Assembly (NCBI GenBank): GCA_046049865.1
Contig: JBJOQO010000001.1
Location: forward strand, 1-64,000
DNA: 64,000 nucleotides
Direction of reading: 5' to 3'
From: JANPCX01 sp046049865
Lineage (GTDB): Bacteria > Pseudomonadota > Gammaproteobacteria > Burkholderiales > Burkholderiaceae_C
Shown: one piece after another, positions 51,802 to 61,861 of the stretch
How the letters are laid out: every line of letters begins with the position of its first letter
Position numbering within the stretch: position 1 is the first letter of the stretch
Program-made: the position numbers and the translations under genes
The notes under the pieces: model-generated
What the model was told of the DNA's origin: nothing
What the model saw: the letters and a program-made list of their open reading frames with translations, nothing else
The model's database searches: none

Positions 51802-53142
51802 ATGCACTTGAACCAGTCCCTGTCTGACCTTCCACCCACCTGCGACGTGCTCATCATCGGCGCAGGCCCTGCAGGCAGTGCCGCTGCACGCATGTTGGCG
51901 CTGGCCGGATGGCAGGTGGTGCTGGTCGATCAGCACACCTTCCCTCGCGACAAAGTGTGTGGTGATGGTTTGATTCCAGATGCCCACAACGCGCTGCGCC
52001 AGCTGGGTGTGTTGCACGAGGTCATGCTGGCGGCCAACCGCGCGGGCCATGTGGCTTGCATTGGGCCGCGCGGGGGGCGGGTGGATGTTCCGGGGCGCTT
52101 GGCGGTGCTGCCGCGCAAGCAACTCGACGACATCGTCTGCCGTGCGGCGGTGCAGGCGGGGGCGCAAATGGTGGCACCGGCGCGGTTTGTAGGCGCCATT
52201 GAAGAAGAGATCAACGGGCAGGTGACCGTGGTGGGGGCACGCCTGCAAGGGGTGGGGCAGCACAGCAACGAGTCGCGTGAGATTCGCGCGAAGTGGTTGG
52301 TGCTGGCCACGGGCGCCGTGCCGCAAGCTTTGATCGCCGCCAACATGTGTGATCGGCGTACGCCCAGCGGTGTGGCCTTGCGCGGTTATGTGAAGAACGA
52401 CACCATGGCCTCGCGCATCACCGAACTGGAGGTGGTGTGGCATCCGAAACTCAAGCCGGGGTATGGCTGGGTATTTCCTTGTGGCCACGGCGTGTTCAAC
52501 ATCGGCGTGGGTGTGGCGCACAGCCACGCCAAAGCTGGGGCACGTGGCTGGCGCAACTTCTGGCACTTGGGCTCAAGCCGCAAGAACATGGGTGAGGTGA
52601 ACCTGCGTGAGATGTTGAACACATTCAAGCAGGTCTACCCCACGGCAGGCGAGCTGGTTCGCGGTGGCCAATGGTTGAAGGAGGCACAGGGCGTCGAGCC
52701 TTGCGACGAAAAAGCTGCGCTCAAAGGTGCACCGCTGCGCTGCTCACTGGAAGGCGCCCGCATGGCGCGTCCTGGGCTGTTGGTCACGGGTGAAGCAGCA
52801 GGCAGCACCTATGCCTTCACGGGCGAAGGCATAGGCAAGGCGCTGGAGACGGGCATCTTGGCAGCGCAGTTGTTGATCGACGCCCAAGCCCAAGCGTGGA
52901 GCACTGCCCAGGTGGTGGCCGCATGGCCGCGTCAGCTGCTGACCTTGCGGCCACGGTATGCGGTCTACGAAAAAGCCAACACGGTGAACGCCCACCCCTG
53001 GCTGGTGGACTTGCTGGTGTGGAGCGCCAAACGCAGCCCGCGCCGCCTACAGCGCATGAGCGGCGTGCTGGAAGAAACGCATTTGCCCAGCAACTTGGTC
53101 AACCTCAAGAGCTGGATGCGTTTGTTGTTTGAACGCGGCTGA
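51802..53142 (+). CDS. FAD-dependent oxidoreductase, geranylgeranyl-reductase family
   Basis: The protein has 446 residues. The Rossmann FAD motif is CDVLIIGAGPAGSAAARMLALAG (about 14-36), followed by VDQHTFPRDKVCGDGL, typical of the geranylgeranyl reductase group of flavoproteins. Later family blocks are GYGWVFPCGHGVFNIGVGV and LVTGEAAGSTYAFTGEGIGKALETG. Such enzymes reduce prenyl chains or act as monooxygenase-like reductases; the substrate here is unknown. A CTAGAAT hexamer at about 51768 may be a -10 element. Confidence 0.87.
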   Translation: MHLNQSLSDLPPTCDVLIIGAGPAGSAAARMLALAGWQVVLVDQHTFPRDKVCGDGLIPDAHNALRQLGVLHEVMLAANRAGHVACIGPRGGRVDVPGRLAVLPRKQLDDIVCRAAVQAGAQMVAPARFVGAIEEEINGQVTVVGARLQGVGQHSNESREIRAKWLVLATGAVPQALIAANMCDRRTPSGVALRGYVKNDTMASRITELEVVWHPKLKPGYGWVFPCGHGVFNIGVGVAHSHAKAGARGWRNFWHLGSSRKNMGEVNLREMLNTFKQVYPTAGELVRGGQWLKEAQGVEPCDEKAALKGAPLRCSLEGARMARPGLLVTGEAAGSTYAFTGEGIGKALETGILAAQLLIDAQAQAWSTAQVVAAWPRQLLTLRPRYAVYEKANTVNAHPWLVDLLVWSAKRSPRRLQRMSGVLEETHLPSNLVNLKSWMRLLFERG

Positions 53143-53149
53143 AAGGCGT

Positions 53150-53677
53150 TTACTTTTCCGCCAGGGCTTTGAGGTTCGTCAGCCCCGTTTCGTAGTCCGG
53201 GCCCACCATGCTGTCCATGCTGACGAAGACCTGCATCAGCTTGGACACAAAGTTGTTGGGACCTTCAAGCGACCAAGTCACTCGCGTGCCGTTGCCTTCG
53301 GGTTTCAAGTTGAGTGCGGATGTATTACGCGCAGCAAAGGGCTCAATGAAATCCAATTGAATCACGAGTTTTGCCGGCGCGGTTGATTCAGTGATAAGCA
53401 TGCGGCCGGTGCCCACTTCTTTGTTGCCTTGCCAGTCGTAACTCGCCCCCACACCTGCGGACGGGTTGCTGAGTTTGCGTTTCATGGCTGCATCTTTTTT
53501 CTCCCACGGCGACCAGGCCGACCACTGGCCCAGGTCATTGACCATGGGGAAAATTTTCTCGGCAGGCGCGTTGATGACGATGCTTCGTTCCATGCGGAAG
53601 TGGTCAGGCCGCGTGGCGGCTGCAATGATCAAGCCAACGATCAACACGCCGAGAATCAGAGCGATTTTTTTTAACAT
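53150..53677 (-). CDS. Membrane-anchored SRPBCC-family protein
   Basis: The protein has 175 residues from MLKKIALILG; AAGGAG precedes it. One N-terminal helix (LILGVLIVGLIIAAAT) anchors a START-like SRPBCC domain: HFRMERSIVINAPAEKIFPMVNDLGQWSAWSPWEKKD, then VTWSLEGPNNFVSKLMQVF. Homologues are called polyketide cyclase or SRPBCC proteins and bind hydrophobic ligands; no role is established. It converges with the flavoprotein gene (7-base gap). Confidence 0.85.
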   Translation of the reverse strand: MLKKIALILGVLIVGLIIAAATRPDHFRMERSIVINAPAEKIFPMVNDLGQWSAWSPWEKKDAAMKRKLSNPSAGVGASYDWQGNKEVGTGRMLITESTAPAKLVIQLDFIEPFAARNTSALNLKPEGNGTRVTWSLEGPNNFVSKLMQVFVSMDSMVGPDYETGLTNLKALAEK

Positions 53678-53777
53678 GCGGGGTCTCCTTTTTTTTGAAT
53701 TCGCATCAGGGCAATGCAATAAGGTTCACCACAGTTTTATCAGAAACGCGAACCTGCAGGCAGCTTGACCGCCCGCG

Positions 53778-55619
53778 TTACTTCACCCACACCTCAACGC
53801 GCCGATTTTTGTTGCGGCCTAAATCGTCGTTGTTGGATGCGACAGGCAGCGCGCCACCCAAGCCCAGCACCTGCGCTGGGTTCACGCCAGACGCGCGCAA
53901 CAAACGCGCCACACTTTCTGCACGCGCTTTAGACAGCAAAACGTTCTGCTGCACCGATCCAAGTGCATCGGTGAAACCCAAGAGTGATACGTTTTGGTTG
54001 GGGTGGCGCGACAGGTGGCTCACCAAGCGGCCCATGTCGCGCGTCGCTTTGCTGTCCAGTTCATCTGATCCTGAACGGAAGCGAAAGGCGAAGGACAAAC
54101 GCTGGCCCTGCGCGGCGAGCAGCGCGTATTCTTTGGGCGCATTGGCAGGTGCCTGAACTGCTTCTGCCGAAATCAGCTGTGGCACAAAACCCGTTTGCCG
54201 CACCACGTTTTGTCCAGCGTCGCTTTGCACAAACTCGACGAAGTCTTTGGCTTGCGGACTGAGTTGCTGCGCCGGGGTGTACAAAAACAAGCGCCGGGAC
54301 AGCGGATAGTCCTCGGTGGAAACGGTGAAGAAGGTAGGCAAAAACGCGGCGGAGCCAAGCGTCTCAGCCACCGGCACCGCGCGGGCCTGGCGCACATAGG
54401 GCAGACCAATGAAACCAATCGCCCCGGCGTCGGACGACACTTGATCCGATAGTACGTTGCTGGACTCATAACGCGCCGCGCCGTCGGCCAGATTTTGTTT
54501 CTGGCGGTCCAGTACCAAAGACTTGAACGTATCCCAGGTGCCCGACTTGGTGTCGCGTGCATGCAATGTGATGGGGCGGTTCTCGCCGCCAAGTTGCTGC
54601 CAATTCACAACCTTGCCCGAGAAAATATCAGCCACTTGTTCGACGGTCAGCTTTGCAATCCTGTTGCTAGGGTGAACGATGACGGCCAAACCGTCCAGGC
54701 CAATCACATGCTCAGCACCCGGCAGGCGCATGTCGCCAAAGAGCGGCATGAGGGTTTGGTTTTCAGCGTCTTTGATGGGCCTGGAGGACATGCCAATGTC
54801 AGCAACGCCCTCCTTCAGTCCCGTGTAAGCCGTGCCGCTGCCGTGGGCGTGAACCTCAATGCCTTGCAAGGGTGTGGCAGCCCCGGCACGGAAGGTGAAC
54901 ACTTTCTCTAAGGCCTTGTCGCTTCGCACCTCACCGGCTTCGCTGTTTTTGGTTTGCAAATAAGCCTGGACCAACGCAGGTGCCAAGGCATCGCCAATGG
55001 TGTTGGAGCCATGCATGCGAAATGCGATTTGCGCCGGAGCCACCGTCAACGCAGGCGAGGCCGACCCCGCGCGGTCTGGGGACGAAGGGGTAGTCGACGG
55101 GTTGCGCCCACTTTGTTGCCACCAAGCGGCCGCACCCAGCAGCACAAGCACCAGTGAACCCACCAGCCACAACCGTGGGTTCTTCCATCCCGCAGAAGCG
55201 CGTTTGGATTTTGGGGGCGCGTCGTCCAAGAACTCCATGGGCCGGGTCACCACTTTGAGCCGTTCGCCCTCGTTCGTCATGTGCTCATGGATGTCGTCCA
55301 GGGCGTCGAGGGCGGCCTTCAGTCGCGCATGCCAGCCCACCACCAGCTCATCGTCACTCATGGACAAGGCAGTCAGCAGGTCGTTTCGGTAGGGCAGGTC
55401 AAAACGCAGGCGGTCGGGTTCGTGGGCGAAAAAAGCCAACTGCGGTTGTTCGTCGCAAGCACGCTTGAAACGGCGCAGGGTGCCCAAATGGCGCAGTTCC
55501 TGGGCGTGCAGCGACAAGGTGTCCGCCAAGGTGGGTTTGGACGCCAGCGCCAGGTTGCTTTTCGAATTCATGATGTGCACAGATGGAAACAAGTTGTGTG
55601 CACTGTGCGGCATGGTCAT
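53778..55619 (-). CDS. Fusion of N-terminal cytoplasmic region, TM helix, PstS-like binding domain and OmpA domain
   Basis: The protein has 613 residues if started at 55619; Met17 at 55571 is also possible. The cytoplasmic N-terminus spans about 1-145. One TM helix (LWLVGSLVLVLLGAAAW) precedes a linker. A phosphate-binding-protein-like domain (about 200-490) includes MHGSNTIGDALAPALVQAYL, SGTAYTGLKEGVADIGMSSR and KSGTWDTFKSLVL. The C-terminal OmpA/MotB peptidoglycan-binding domain (about 500-613) reads FRSGSDELDSKATRDMGRL and RAESVARLLRASGVNPAQV. It may sense phosphate or an anion at the cell wall. The hybrid kinase gene upstream may be its partner. Confidence 0.82.
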   Translation of the reverse strand: MTMPHSAHNLFPSVHIMNSKSNLALASKPTLADTLSLHAQELRHLGTLRRFKRACDEQPQLAFFAHEPDRLRFDLPYRNDLLTALSMSDDELVVGWHARLKAALDALDDIHEHMTNEGERLKVVTRPMEFLDDAPPKSKRASAGWKNPRLWLVGSLVLVLLGAAAWWQQSGRNPSTTPSSPDRAGSASPALTVAPAQIAFRMHGSNTIGDALAPALVQAYLQTKNSEAGEVRSDKALEKVFTFRAGAATPLQGIEVHAHGSGTAYTGLKEGVADIGMSSRPIKDAENQTLMPLFGDMRLPGAEHVIGLDGLAVIVHPSNRIAKLTVEQVADIFSGKVVNWQQLGGENRPITLHARDTKSGTWDTFKSLVLDRQKQNLADGAARYESSNVLSDQVSSDAGAIGFIGLPYVRQARAVPVAETLGSAAFLPTFFTVSTEDYPLSRRLFLYTPAQQLSPQAKDFVEFVQSDAGQNVVRQTGFVPQLISAEAVQAPANAPKEYALLAAQGQRLSFAFRFRSGSDELDSKATRDMGRLVSHLSRHPNQNVSLLGFTDALGSVQQNVLLSKARAESVARLLRASGVNPAQVLGLGGALPVASNNDDLGRNKNRRVEVWVK

Positions 55620-55684
55620 GACAGCGTCATGAAAGCCGTGGGGCCAGGGTTGCCAGGCCCTGCGGCTCAGGGGGTGTCAATGAC

Positions 55685-58321
55685 TCACGAAGAGCCAGCA
55701 GCGACCGACTCTTCGACTTCACCACCGAACTCTTGCGCCGCCGACTGCCCATTGCTGTGCTTGGATCGGCGGGCTTTGAGCACGCGCACCAAGGTTTGCT
55801 GCAGTCGTTGGTTGTCGATGGGTTTGGTGAGGAAGTCGTTCATGCCTGCATCGAGAGCATCCTCACGTTCAGACACCAAAGCCGCTGCCGTCAGCGCAAT
55901 GATGGGCAGCGTTTGCGCGCTGTATCGCTGGCGAAGTTGGCGAGCAGCTTCGTGGCCGCTCATGGAGGGCATTTGCACATCCATCAACACCACATCGGGG
56001 CCATGGCCTTGGGCAAACGCATCGTGCACGGCCTGCACCGCGAGGTGTCCGTCTTCCGCTTGACTGACTTCAACACCCCATTGCTCCAGCAGGGCCACAC
56101 CAATCATCATGTTGACGGGGTTGTCTTCGACCAGCAGCACACGTGCGCCGCGTAAGCTGTCGGTGTCGTCCAAACTGATGTCCACCACCTGCGGCGCACT
56201 CTGCGCAGGCGGCAAACTGAGCTCGGCCCAAAAACTGCTGCCTTCACCGAGGCGGCTGGTGACACCGACGCGGCCTTGCATCAGGCTGGCCAGCTCGCGA
56301 CAAATGGACAGGCCCAAGCCCGTGCCGCCATAACGGCGCGTGGTGGACTCATCGGCCTGGGTAAAGGGTGAGAAGAGGCGGACCTGTGTCGCACTGTCGA
56401 TGCCAGGGCCGGTGTCGGTGACGGTGAGTTGAACCAATCCGGCATCGGTCATTCGCGCATCCAACTGCACCCAACCTTCTTCGGTGAACTTCAGCGCGTT
56501 GTTGATGTAGTTGCTGAGAATTTGGCGCACCCGCACGGGGTCGCCCGACACCGTGGTGGGCACATCGGACGCAATGCGCAATTCAAACCGCAGACCTTTG
56601 GCATCGGCCAAGGGCTCGTAGCTGCGCTGCACGTTCACCAGTTCGTCGTACAGGCTGAATACCGTGGTGTCCAAGCTGAGCTTGCCCGCTTCAATTTTGG
56701 ACAGATCCAGCACGTCGGTGATGATGTGGGCGAGGCCTTCTGCACTGTCGAGAATTTGCTCCAAGTAGCGCTGACGGCGCGCCTCGTCCAAGTCGGGCGC
56801 TTGGGCTAAACGTGCCAGGCCCAACAGGCCATGCAACGGCGTGCGTACCTCGTGGCTGGTATTGGCTAAAAAAGCGGTTTTGGCCCGCGATGCGGCCTCG
56901 GCAGCATCACGGGCGGCCGCCAAGGCGCTGGTCATCTGTTGGCGTGCCGTGTTGTCGAAATAGAGCGACAGCGTGGCAGCGCCTTGCGGTGTTTCCACGC
57001 GCGTGGCAGTCACCTGGGCCAAGATGCGTTGGCCACGGCGCGAACGCATGCAGAAGTCGGTCACGGGGATGCTGTCGCCGGGTGCGCCAGCGTCCAGTGC
57101 CGCCACACGCGACAAAACCTTGGAGGCGCTCGCGGTGGTGCTGGACTGTGAATCCGAACCAAGGGCGCCTGAAGGTGACTGGTTGGGGACTTCTTCGTCC
57201 ACTTCCAACAGGTTGAATCCCAACATCTCTCGCGGCGCATCAAAACCAAACATGTAGGCTGCAGCCGCGTTGGCTTCCAGCACCAAACCCCGTCGGTGCA
57301 ATACCAAGGGCGTGGGCGAACGCGCAAACAGTTCGCGGTAGCGAGCCTCGCTGGCGGCCACCGCCATCTGAGCAGAAACTTCGCTTGTCACATCACGGCC
57401 AATGCCGCGGTAGCCTTGAAAGACACGGCGCTCGTCAAAATGCGGCTCGCCACTCAAACTCACAAAGTGCGCCTGGCCGCTTTCATCGCGGCGTTTGGCG
57501 ATCAAACGGGTGAAGGGTTTGCGTGACTCCAGTTGCGCGCGATGCGCATCCATTTGTTCAGCGGTGAGGCCGAACTCCACAATGTCCCAAGGTGCTTCGC
57601 CCACCCGGTGAGCCAACGCCAAGAGAGAGCCTTGGCCGGTTTTTTCCGACACGTAGGTGTAGCGGTACGAGGCGTCTTGTTCCCAGTACCAATCCACCGC
57701 AATTCGCAACATGGCACGAAACCGTTGCTCGCGGCGGCGAGCGTCCAGCAGCACCTGTTGGACCGTATGGTGCAACACCAGGCCAGCACCGAGGCCCGCA
57801 GCCAGCCACCCCAACACGGTGAACAAACGCAACAGGATGGAGACGTCGGTCCGGTAGGCCGCACCAGTGATCAAACCGTGCAGTTCAGCCAGGTACAAAC
57901 CCAGAACGAGCGCAACGGTGGCCACCGTCAAGCCCCATCCCATTCGCGGACCACCCACAGCGGCCACACCACACAGGAGCAGACCCGCGTAGGCCAAAGC
58001 CGGCGTGTGTATGCCTTCTCCCAACACTACGGCCAGTACGCCCAACACCACCAAGGCGGAGATTGCAGCGCCGCCCACCGCCAAGCGCAAATTCACCGTG
58101 GGGGACCGCCACGCCGCGAACAAGAGCAGCAGCATCAAAGCACCACAAGCGCCCGCGCTGGCCCAAAGCGCCGGATCATTGACTGGCAGCGCAGACGCGG
58201 CATAAACGATGGCGCCGCAAGCAGCGCTGGCAGCGCCTACTGCAAACAGCAGACGCAGGCTCAGGCGATTCATCTGCTTCAGTGCAGCATGGTCGGCAGC
58301 GGCGCGTATCGGTGGGTTCAA
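55685..58321 (-). CDS. Hybrid sensor histidine kinase/response regulator
   Basis: The protein has 878 residues. About five or six N-terminal TM helices (20-190) are followed by two PAS domains (about 200-310 and 325-470), a HisKA domain with His490 in TSHEVRTPLHG, an HATPase domain (NALKFTEEG, DTGPGID, YGGTGLGLSIC) and a receiver domain with Asp781 (VVLMDVQMPSMSG) and Lys in FLTKPID. It has no output domain and presumably passes phosphate to a partner or an Hpt protein. The PstS-OmpA fusion lies 66 bases downstream on the same strand. Confidence 0.92.
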   Translation of the reverse strand: MNPPIRAAADHAALKQMNRLSLRLLFAVGAASAACGAIVYAASALPVNDPALWASAGACGALMLLLLFAAWRSPTVNLRLAVGGAAISALVVLGVLAVVLGEGIHTPALAYAGLLLCGVAAVGGPRMGWGLTVATVALVLGLYLAELHGLITGAAYRTDVSILLRLFTVLGWLAAGLGAGLVLHHTVQQVLLDARRREQRFRAMLRIAVDWYWEQDASYRYTYVSEKTGQGSLLALAHRVGEAPWDIVEFGLTAEQMDAHRAQLESRKPFTRLIAKRRDESGQAHFVSLSGEPHFDERRVFQGYRGIGRDVTSEVSAQMAVAASEARYRELFARSPTPLVLHRRGLVLEANAAAAYMFGFDAPREMLGFNLLEVDEEVPNQSPSGALGSDSQSSTTASASKVLSRVAALDAGAPGDSIPVTDFCMRSRRGQRILAQVTATRVETPQGAATLSLYFDNTARQQMTSALAAARDAAEAASRAKTAFLANTSHEVRTPLHGLLGLARLAQAPDLDEARRQRYLEQILDSAEGLAHIITDVLDLSKIEAGKLSLDTTVFSLYDELVNVQRSYEPLADAKGLRFELRIASDVPTTVSGDPVRVRQILSNYINNALKFTEEGWVQLDARMTDAGLVQLTVTDTGPGIDSATQVRLFSPFTQADESTTRRYGGTGLGLSICRELASLMQGRVGVTSRLGEGSSFWAELSLPPAQSAPQVVDISLDDTDSLRGARVLLVEDNPVNMMIGVALLEQWGVEVSQAEDGHLAVQAVHDAFAQGHGPDVVLMDVQMPSMSGHEAARQLRQRYSAQTLPIIALTAAALVSEREDALDAGMNDFLTKPIDNQRLQQTLVRVLKARRSKHSNGQSAAQEFGGEVEESVAAGSS

Positions 58322-58441
58322 AACTGTGGCAGCGTGAAATGCAAAGCCGTAGTTTTCCAGAGATCAACCTGTTCGGCGACAGGGCAAGGAAAGAAACAAC
58401 ACCGCGCGAGGAATATCACCGCCAGTGATCGCACACTACTG

Positions 58442-59278
58442 TCAGGTTTGTGCATCCCGCAACAATTGGCGCGTGCCCTGGGCCACTTGGCGTGCCGCGT
58501 TGGCAAAGTCCTGCCCACTGCTGGCATAGAGCACCGCACGCGACGAGTTCACCATCAAAGGGCCCGTGGTTTGCCCCGCTTGCGCTCGCCACGCAGCGCG
58601 CACAGTCGCGGCGGCATCGCCACCTTGGGCCCCAACACCGGGCACGAGCAATGGCAAGGTCGGTGCCAGTTCACGAACACGTGCCAGCTCTTGGGGAAAG
58701 GTGGCGCCCACCACCAAACCGAGTTGGCCATTGCGGTTCCATGGGCCTTGCGCCAAGCGGGCAATGTGCTCAAACAACAGGCCACCCTCTGCGCCCACCA
58801 GCGGCTGCGCTTGTAAGTCCGAACCGCCGGGGTTAGACGTGCGGCACAACAAGATCAAGCCTTTGCCTTCGTATTTGAAATAGGGCTCGATCGAATCAAA
58901 ACCCATGAAAGGCGAGAGTGTGAGCGCGTCGGCCTGGTAGCGCTCAAACGCTTCCACGGCGTACTGCTCGGCGGTGGAGCCGATGTCACCGCGTTTGGCG
59001 TCCAGAATGACTGGCACGTGGGGTGCCACGGCTTTGATGTGGGCGATCAAGCGTTCCAACTGGTCTTCAGCGCGGTGCGCCGCGAAATAGGCAATTTGCG
59101 GCTTGAATGAATTGACCAGGTCGTGCGTGGCATCGACGATGGCGGCACAAAACTCAAAAATCTTGCTGCTGTCGCCGCGCCAGTGCAACGGGAATTTGGC
59201 CGGGTCAGGATCCAATCCCACGCACAACAAAGACTGGTTTTGCGCTTCGGCTTGGCGGAGTTGGTCGGTGAAGTTCAC
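58442..59278 (-). CDS. pyrF: Orotidine 5'-phosphate decarboxylase (type 2)
   Basis: The protein has 278 residues. The type 2 signature is VILDAKRGDIGSTAEQYA with catalytic Lys95 and flanking Asp93 and Asp98. The N-terminus reads LLCVGLDPDPAKFP. It makes UMP in pyrimidine synthesis. It follows purB after 19 bases on the same strand. Confidence 0.96.
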   Translation of the reverse strand: MNFTDQLRQAEAQNQSLLCVGLDPDPAKFPLHWRGDSSKIFEFCAAIVDATHDLVNSFKPQIAYFAAHRAEDQLERLIAHIKAVAPHVPVILDAKRGDIGSTAEQYAVEAFERYQADALTLSPFMGFDSIEPYFKYEGKGLILLCRTSNPGGSDLQAQPLVGAEGGLLFEHIARLAQGPWNRNGQLGLVVGATFPQELARVRELAPTLPLLVPGVGAQGGDAAATVRAAWRAQAGQTTGPLMVNSSRAVLYASSGQDFANAARQVAQGTRQLLRDAQT

Positions 59279-59297
59279 GTTGCGCTACCTCTGAAGG

Positions 59298-60677
59298 TCA
59301 AGCCAATCGCCGGGCCAAAGCCGCTGCCTGGCCAATGTAGTTGGCTGGTGTCATGGCCATCAGGCGATCCTTCTCGGCCTGCGGAATTTCCAAGGTGCCG
59401 ATGAAGGTTTGAATGGCTTCACGGGTGATGGTTTTGCCGCGTGTCAGCTCTTTCAAACGCTCGTAGGGGTTGGGCAGGCTGTAGCGGCGCATCACGGTTT
59501 GAATCGGTTCAGCCAGCACTTCCCAGGCGGCGTCGAGGTCGGCGGCCAATGCCTCGTGGTTGACTTCCAGCTTGTCCATGCCACGCAACAAACTGTCGTA
59601 TCCCAAGAGGGCATAACCCAAGGCCACGCCCATGTTGCGCAGCACGGTGCTGTCGGTCAGGTCACGCTGCCAGCGCGAGATGGGCAGCTTTTGGCTCAAG
59701 TGGGCCAGCATGGCATTGGCCAAACCAAAGTTGCCCTCGGCGTTTTCAAAATCAATCGGGTTGACCTTGTGCGGCATGGTGCTAGAGCCAATTTCACCGG
59801 CCTTCAAACGCTGTTTGAAATAACCCAAGCTGATGTAGCCCCACACGTCACGCGACCAGTCGATGAGGATGGTGTTGGTGCGGGTCAGCGCATCAAACAA
59901 CTCCGCCATGTAATCGTGCGGCTCGATTTGAATCGTGTACGGGTTGAATTGCAGCCCAAGCTGCTTTTCGATCACGGCTTGGCTGAAAGCCTCCCAGTTG
60001 ATGTCGGGGTAAGCGGCCAAATGGGCGTTGTAGTTCCCCACCGCGCCATTCATTTTGGCCAGCAATTTGACACTGGCGATTCGTTCGCGCGCGTGCTGGA
60101 GCCGGGCACCCACATTGGCGCATTCTTTGCCCAAGGTGGTGGGGCTGGCGGTTTGACCGTGGGTGCGGCTGAGCATGGGCACGTCGGCGAACTCATGGGC
60201 CATGGTTTGCAGCTTGGCGATGAGGCGGTCCACCATGGGCAACATCACCTCACTGCGTGCCGCCTTGAGCATCAAACCATGGCTGGTGTTGTTGATGTCT
60301 TCGCTGGTACAAGCAAAGTGCACAAACTCGCTGGCGGATTTGAGCTCGGCCGTCGCCTCAAACCGCTGCTTGAGCCAATACTCCACCGCCTTCACGTCGT
60401 GGTTGGTGGTGCGTTCAATGTCTTTGATCGCCTGGGCATCAGCCTCAGAAAACCGCAGCACCAACCCGCGCAACAAACCACGCGCCGCTTCCGAGAGCGG
60501 CTTGAACTCTTGCAGGCCCGCATCGGACAAAGCAATGAACCACTCCACCTCCACCTGCACCCGCCTGTGCATCAAACCGAACTCCGACAACAAAGGGCGC
60601 AGCGCCGCCACTTTGCTGGCGTAACGCCCATCAAGCGGGCTGAGGGCGGTCAGGGGTGTAGGCAGGTTGGTAGACAT
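59298..60677 (-). CDS. purB: Adenylosuccinate lyase
   Basis: The protein has 459 residues. The fumarase/aspartase superfamily signature is GSSTMPHKVNPIDFENAEG. Upstream blocks TSEDINNTSHG and MLSRTHGQTASPTTLGKE contain the catalytic histidine. It acts twice in purine synthesis, on SAICAR and adenylosuccinate. pyrF follows on the same strand. About 100 bases without features separate it from the protease gene. Confidence 0.97.
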   Translation of the reverse strand: MSTNLPTPLTALSPLDGRYASKVAALRPLLSEFGLMHRRVQVEVEWFIALSDAGLQEFKPLSEAARGLLRGLVLRFSEADAQAIKDIERTTNHDVKAVEYWLKQRFEATAELKSASEFVHFACTSEDINNTSHGLMLKAARSEVMLPMVDRLIAKLQTMAHEFADVPMLSRTHGQTASPTTLGKECANVGARLQHARERIASVKLLAKMNGAVGNYNAHLAAYPDINWEAFSQAVIEKQLGLQFNPYTIQIEPHDYMAELFDALTRTNTILIDWSRDVWGYISLGYFKQRLKAGEIGSSTMPHKVNPIDFENAEGNFGLANAMLAHLSQKLPISRWQRDLTDSTVLRNMGVALGYALLGYDSLLRGMDKLEVNHEALAADLDAAWEVLAEPIQTVMRRYSLPNPYERLKELTRGKTITREAIQTFIGTLEIPQAEKDRLMAMTPANYIGQAAALARRLA

Positions 60678-60787
60678 GGTACTTGGGTGGCTGTGCCAGT
60701 TAGGAAGGCAAGCGCACGCAAAAATTTGCGTGTCGCTGAAAAGGCGAGGAGTGAATTTTAGGCGGTTGTCGCGAAGCCGCAGAGCGG

Positions 60788-61861
60788 CTAGCGCCGCTGG
60801 GTCAGCCTTGCGTCCGCGTCTTTGAAAAACCGAATCCGCTCTTCATCCGCCGGATGGGACGAAAAAGCAATGCCCACTGCGGACCACGGGTTGTCGCCGC
60901 CATGTTCCTTTTGCTTGCTCTCTTCCAGGCGTTCAAACAAGCGCACCATCGCCGAGGGCGGCCGCCCGGCCGCCACCAACACATCGGCCGCAAACTGATC
61001 CGCTTGTCGCTCAGCATCGCGCGAATAACTGGCCTGCCCCAATACGATGGGCACCGTGGCCAACAAACTGCTGGCGTCACCCCAGACCAGGCCCGCGATC
61101 AAACCCACCGCCGAGCCTTGGATCAACATGCGCATGCCGTGCCGATGTTGCACGTGACCCAATTCGTGAGCGAGAACACCCAAAAGCACGGCCTCGTCGT
61201 TGTCAACCAACTCCACCATCTCGTCGGTCATCACCATGCTGCCGCCAGGCAGCGCAAAAGCATTCGGGCCTATCTTGCTTTTGCGAAACAGCAGCTCATG
61301 GGCTGGCGCTTGCGCGCCGAGCGATTCACGCACCAATTGGTCAAACGCTTTACGCAGGGCCGCCTGTTGATCCGCGGGTAGTTCGCTCGGGCGCATCCAT
61401 TGTTCGTCGATGGCCCGCAAGGCGATCTCTCCGGCGGCCCGGTCCACCGACAGCGGCGTGGCGGACAACACCGCCTGGCTGCCCCAAGGCAAGCCCCAGT
61501 GCCACAAAACAAACAAACACAACACCACTGCCACCAAAGAAGCGGCCACCCCGCGCCAGCTTTGTTGAAGACGAACCACCAGTGAGTCTGCTGCCACGAA
61601 CTCCGCTTGCCAAGCATTCCACACCGCGCCATCGACGGCTTGCAAAGAACCCCCGCCTTGCAGGTGCGCCGTGGGCAGGCCATGGCGCGTGCGCTCCGGC
61701 CATTGAACCTGCCCGTGTGTCCACTGGGCGATCAGTGCATTCGGTTCCTGTGTTTCGTGCAAGGTCAATGACTGCGCATTCCAGCGCAGCAAGCCTTGAA
61801 CCGGGCGTGCATGCTGCCCATCGAAGTAAAGAACCAGCAGGTCGCGGCTCGGGCTCGTCAT
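60788..61861 (-). CDS. M48-family metalloprotease, membrane-anchored
   Basis: The protein has 357 residues from MTSPSRDLLV. A TM segment at about 106-122 (ASLVAVVLCLFVLWHWG) precedes the protease domain. The zinc site is HELGH at 232-236, with the third ligand in RDAERQADQFA. PNAFALPGGSMVMTDEMV is a typical M48 substrate-groove block. It may take part in envelope quality control. ATG 61861 overlaps the stop of the DUF898 gene by one base (TGATG), so the two work as a pair. Confidence 0.92.
   Translation of the reverse strand: MTSPSRDLLVLYFDGQHARPVQGLLRWNAQSLTLHETQEPNALIAQWTHGQVQWPERTRHGLPTAHLQGGGSLQAVDGAVWNAWQAEFVAADSLVVRLQQSWRGVAASLVAVVLCLFVLWHWGLPWGSQAVLSATPLSVDRAAGEIALRAIDEQWMRPSELPADQQAALRKAFDQLVRESLGAQAPAHELLFRKSKIGPNAFALPGGSMVMTDEMVELVDNDEAVLLGVLAHELGHVQHRHGMRMLIQGSAVGLIAGLVWGDASSLLATVPIVLGQASYSRDAERQADQFAADVLVAAGRPPSAMVRLFERLEESKQKEHGGDNPWSAVGIAFSSHPADEERIRFFKDADARLTQRR

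Noticed and set aside
59409..60761. 450-codon open frame on the plus strand opposite purB
   Set aside because: It is an antisense shadow of a well-supported gene, with no recognisable domain and low-complexity His/Gln/Val-rich sequence.
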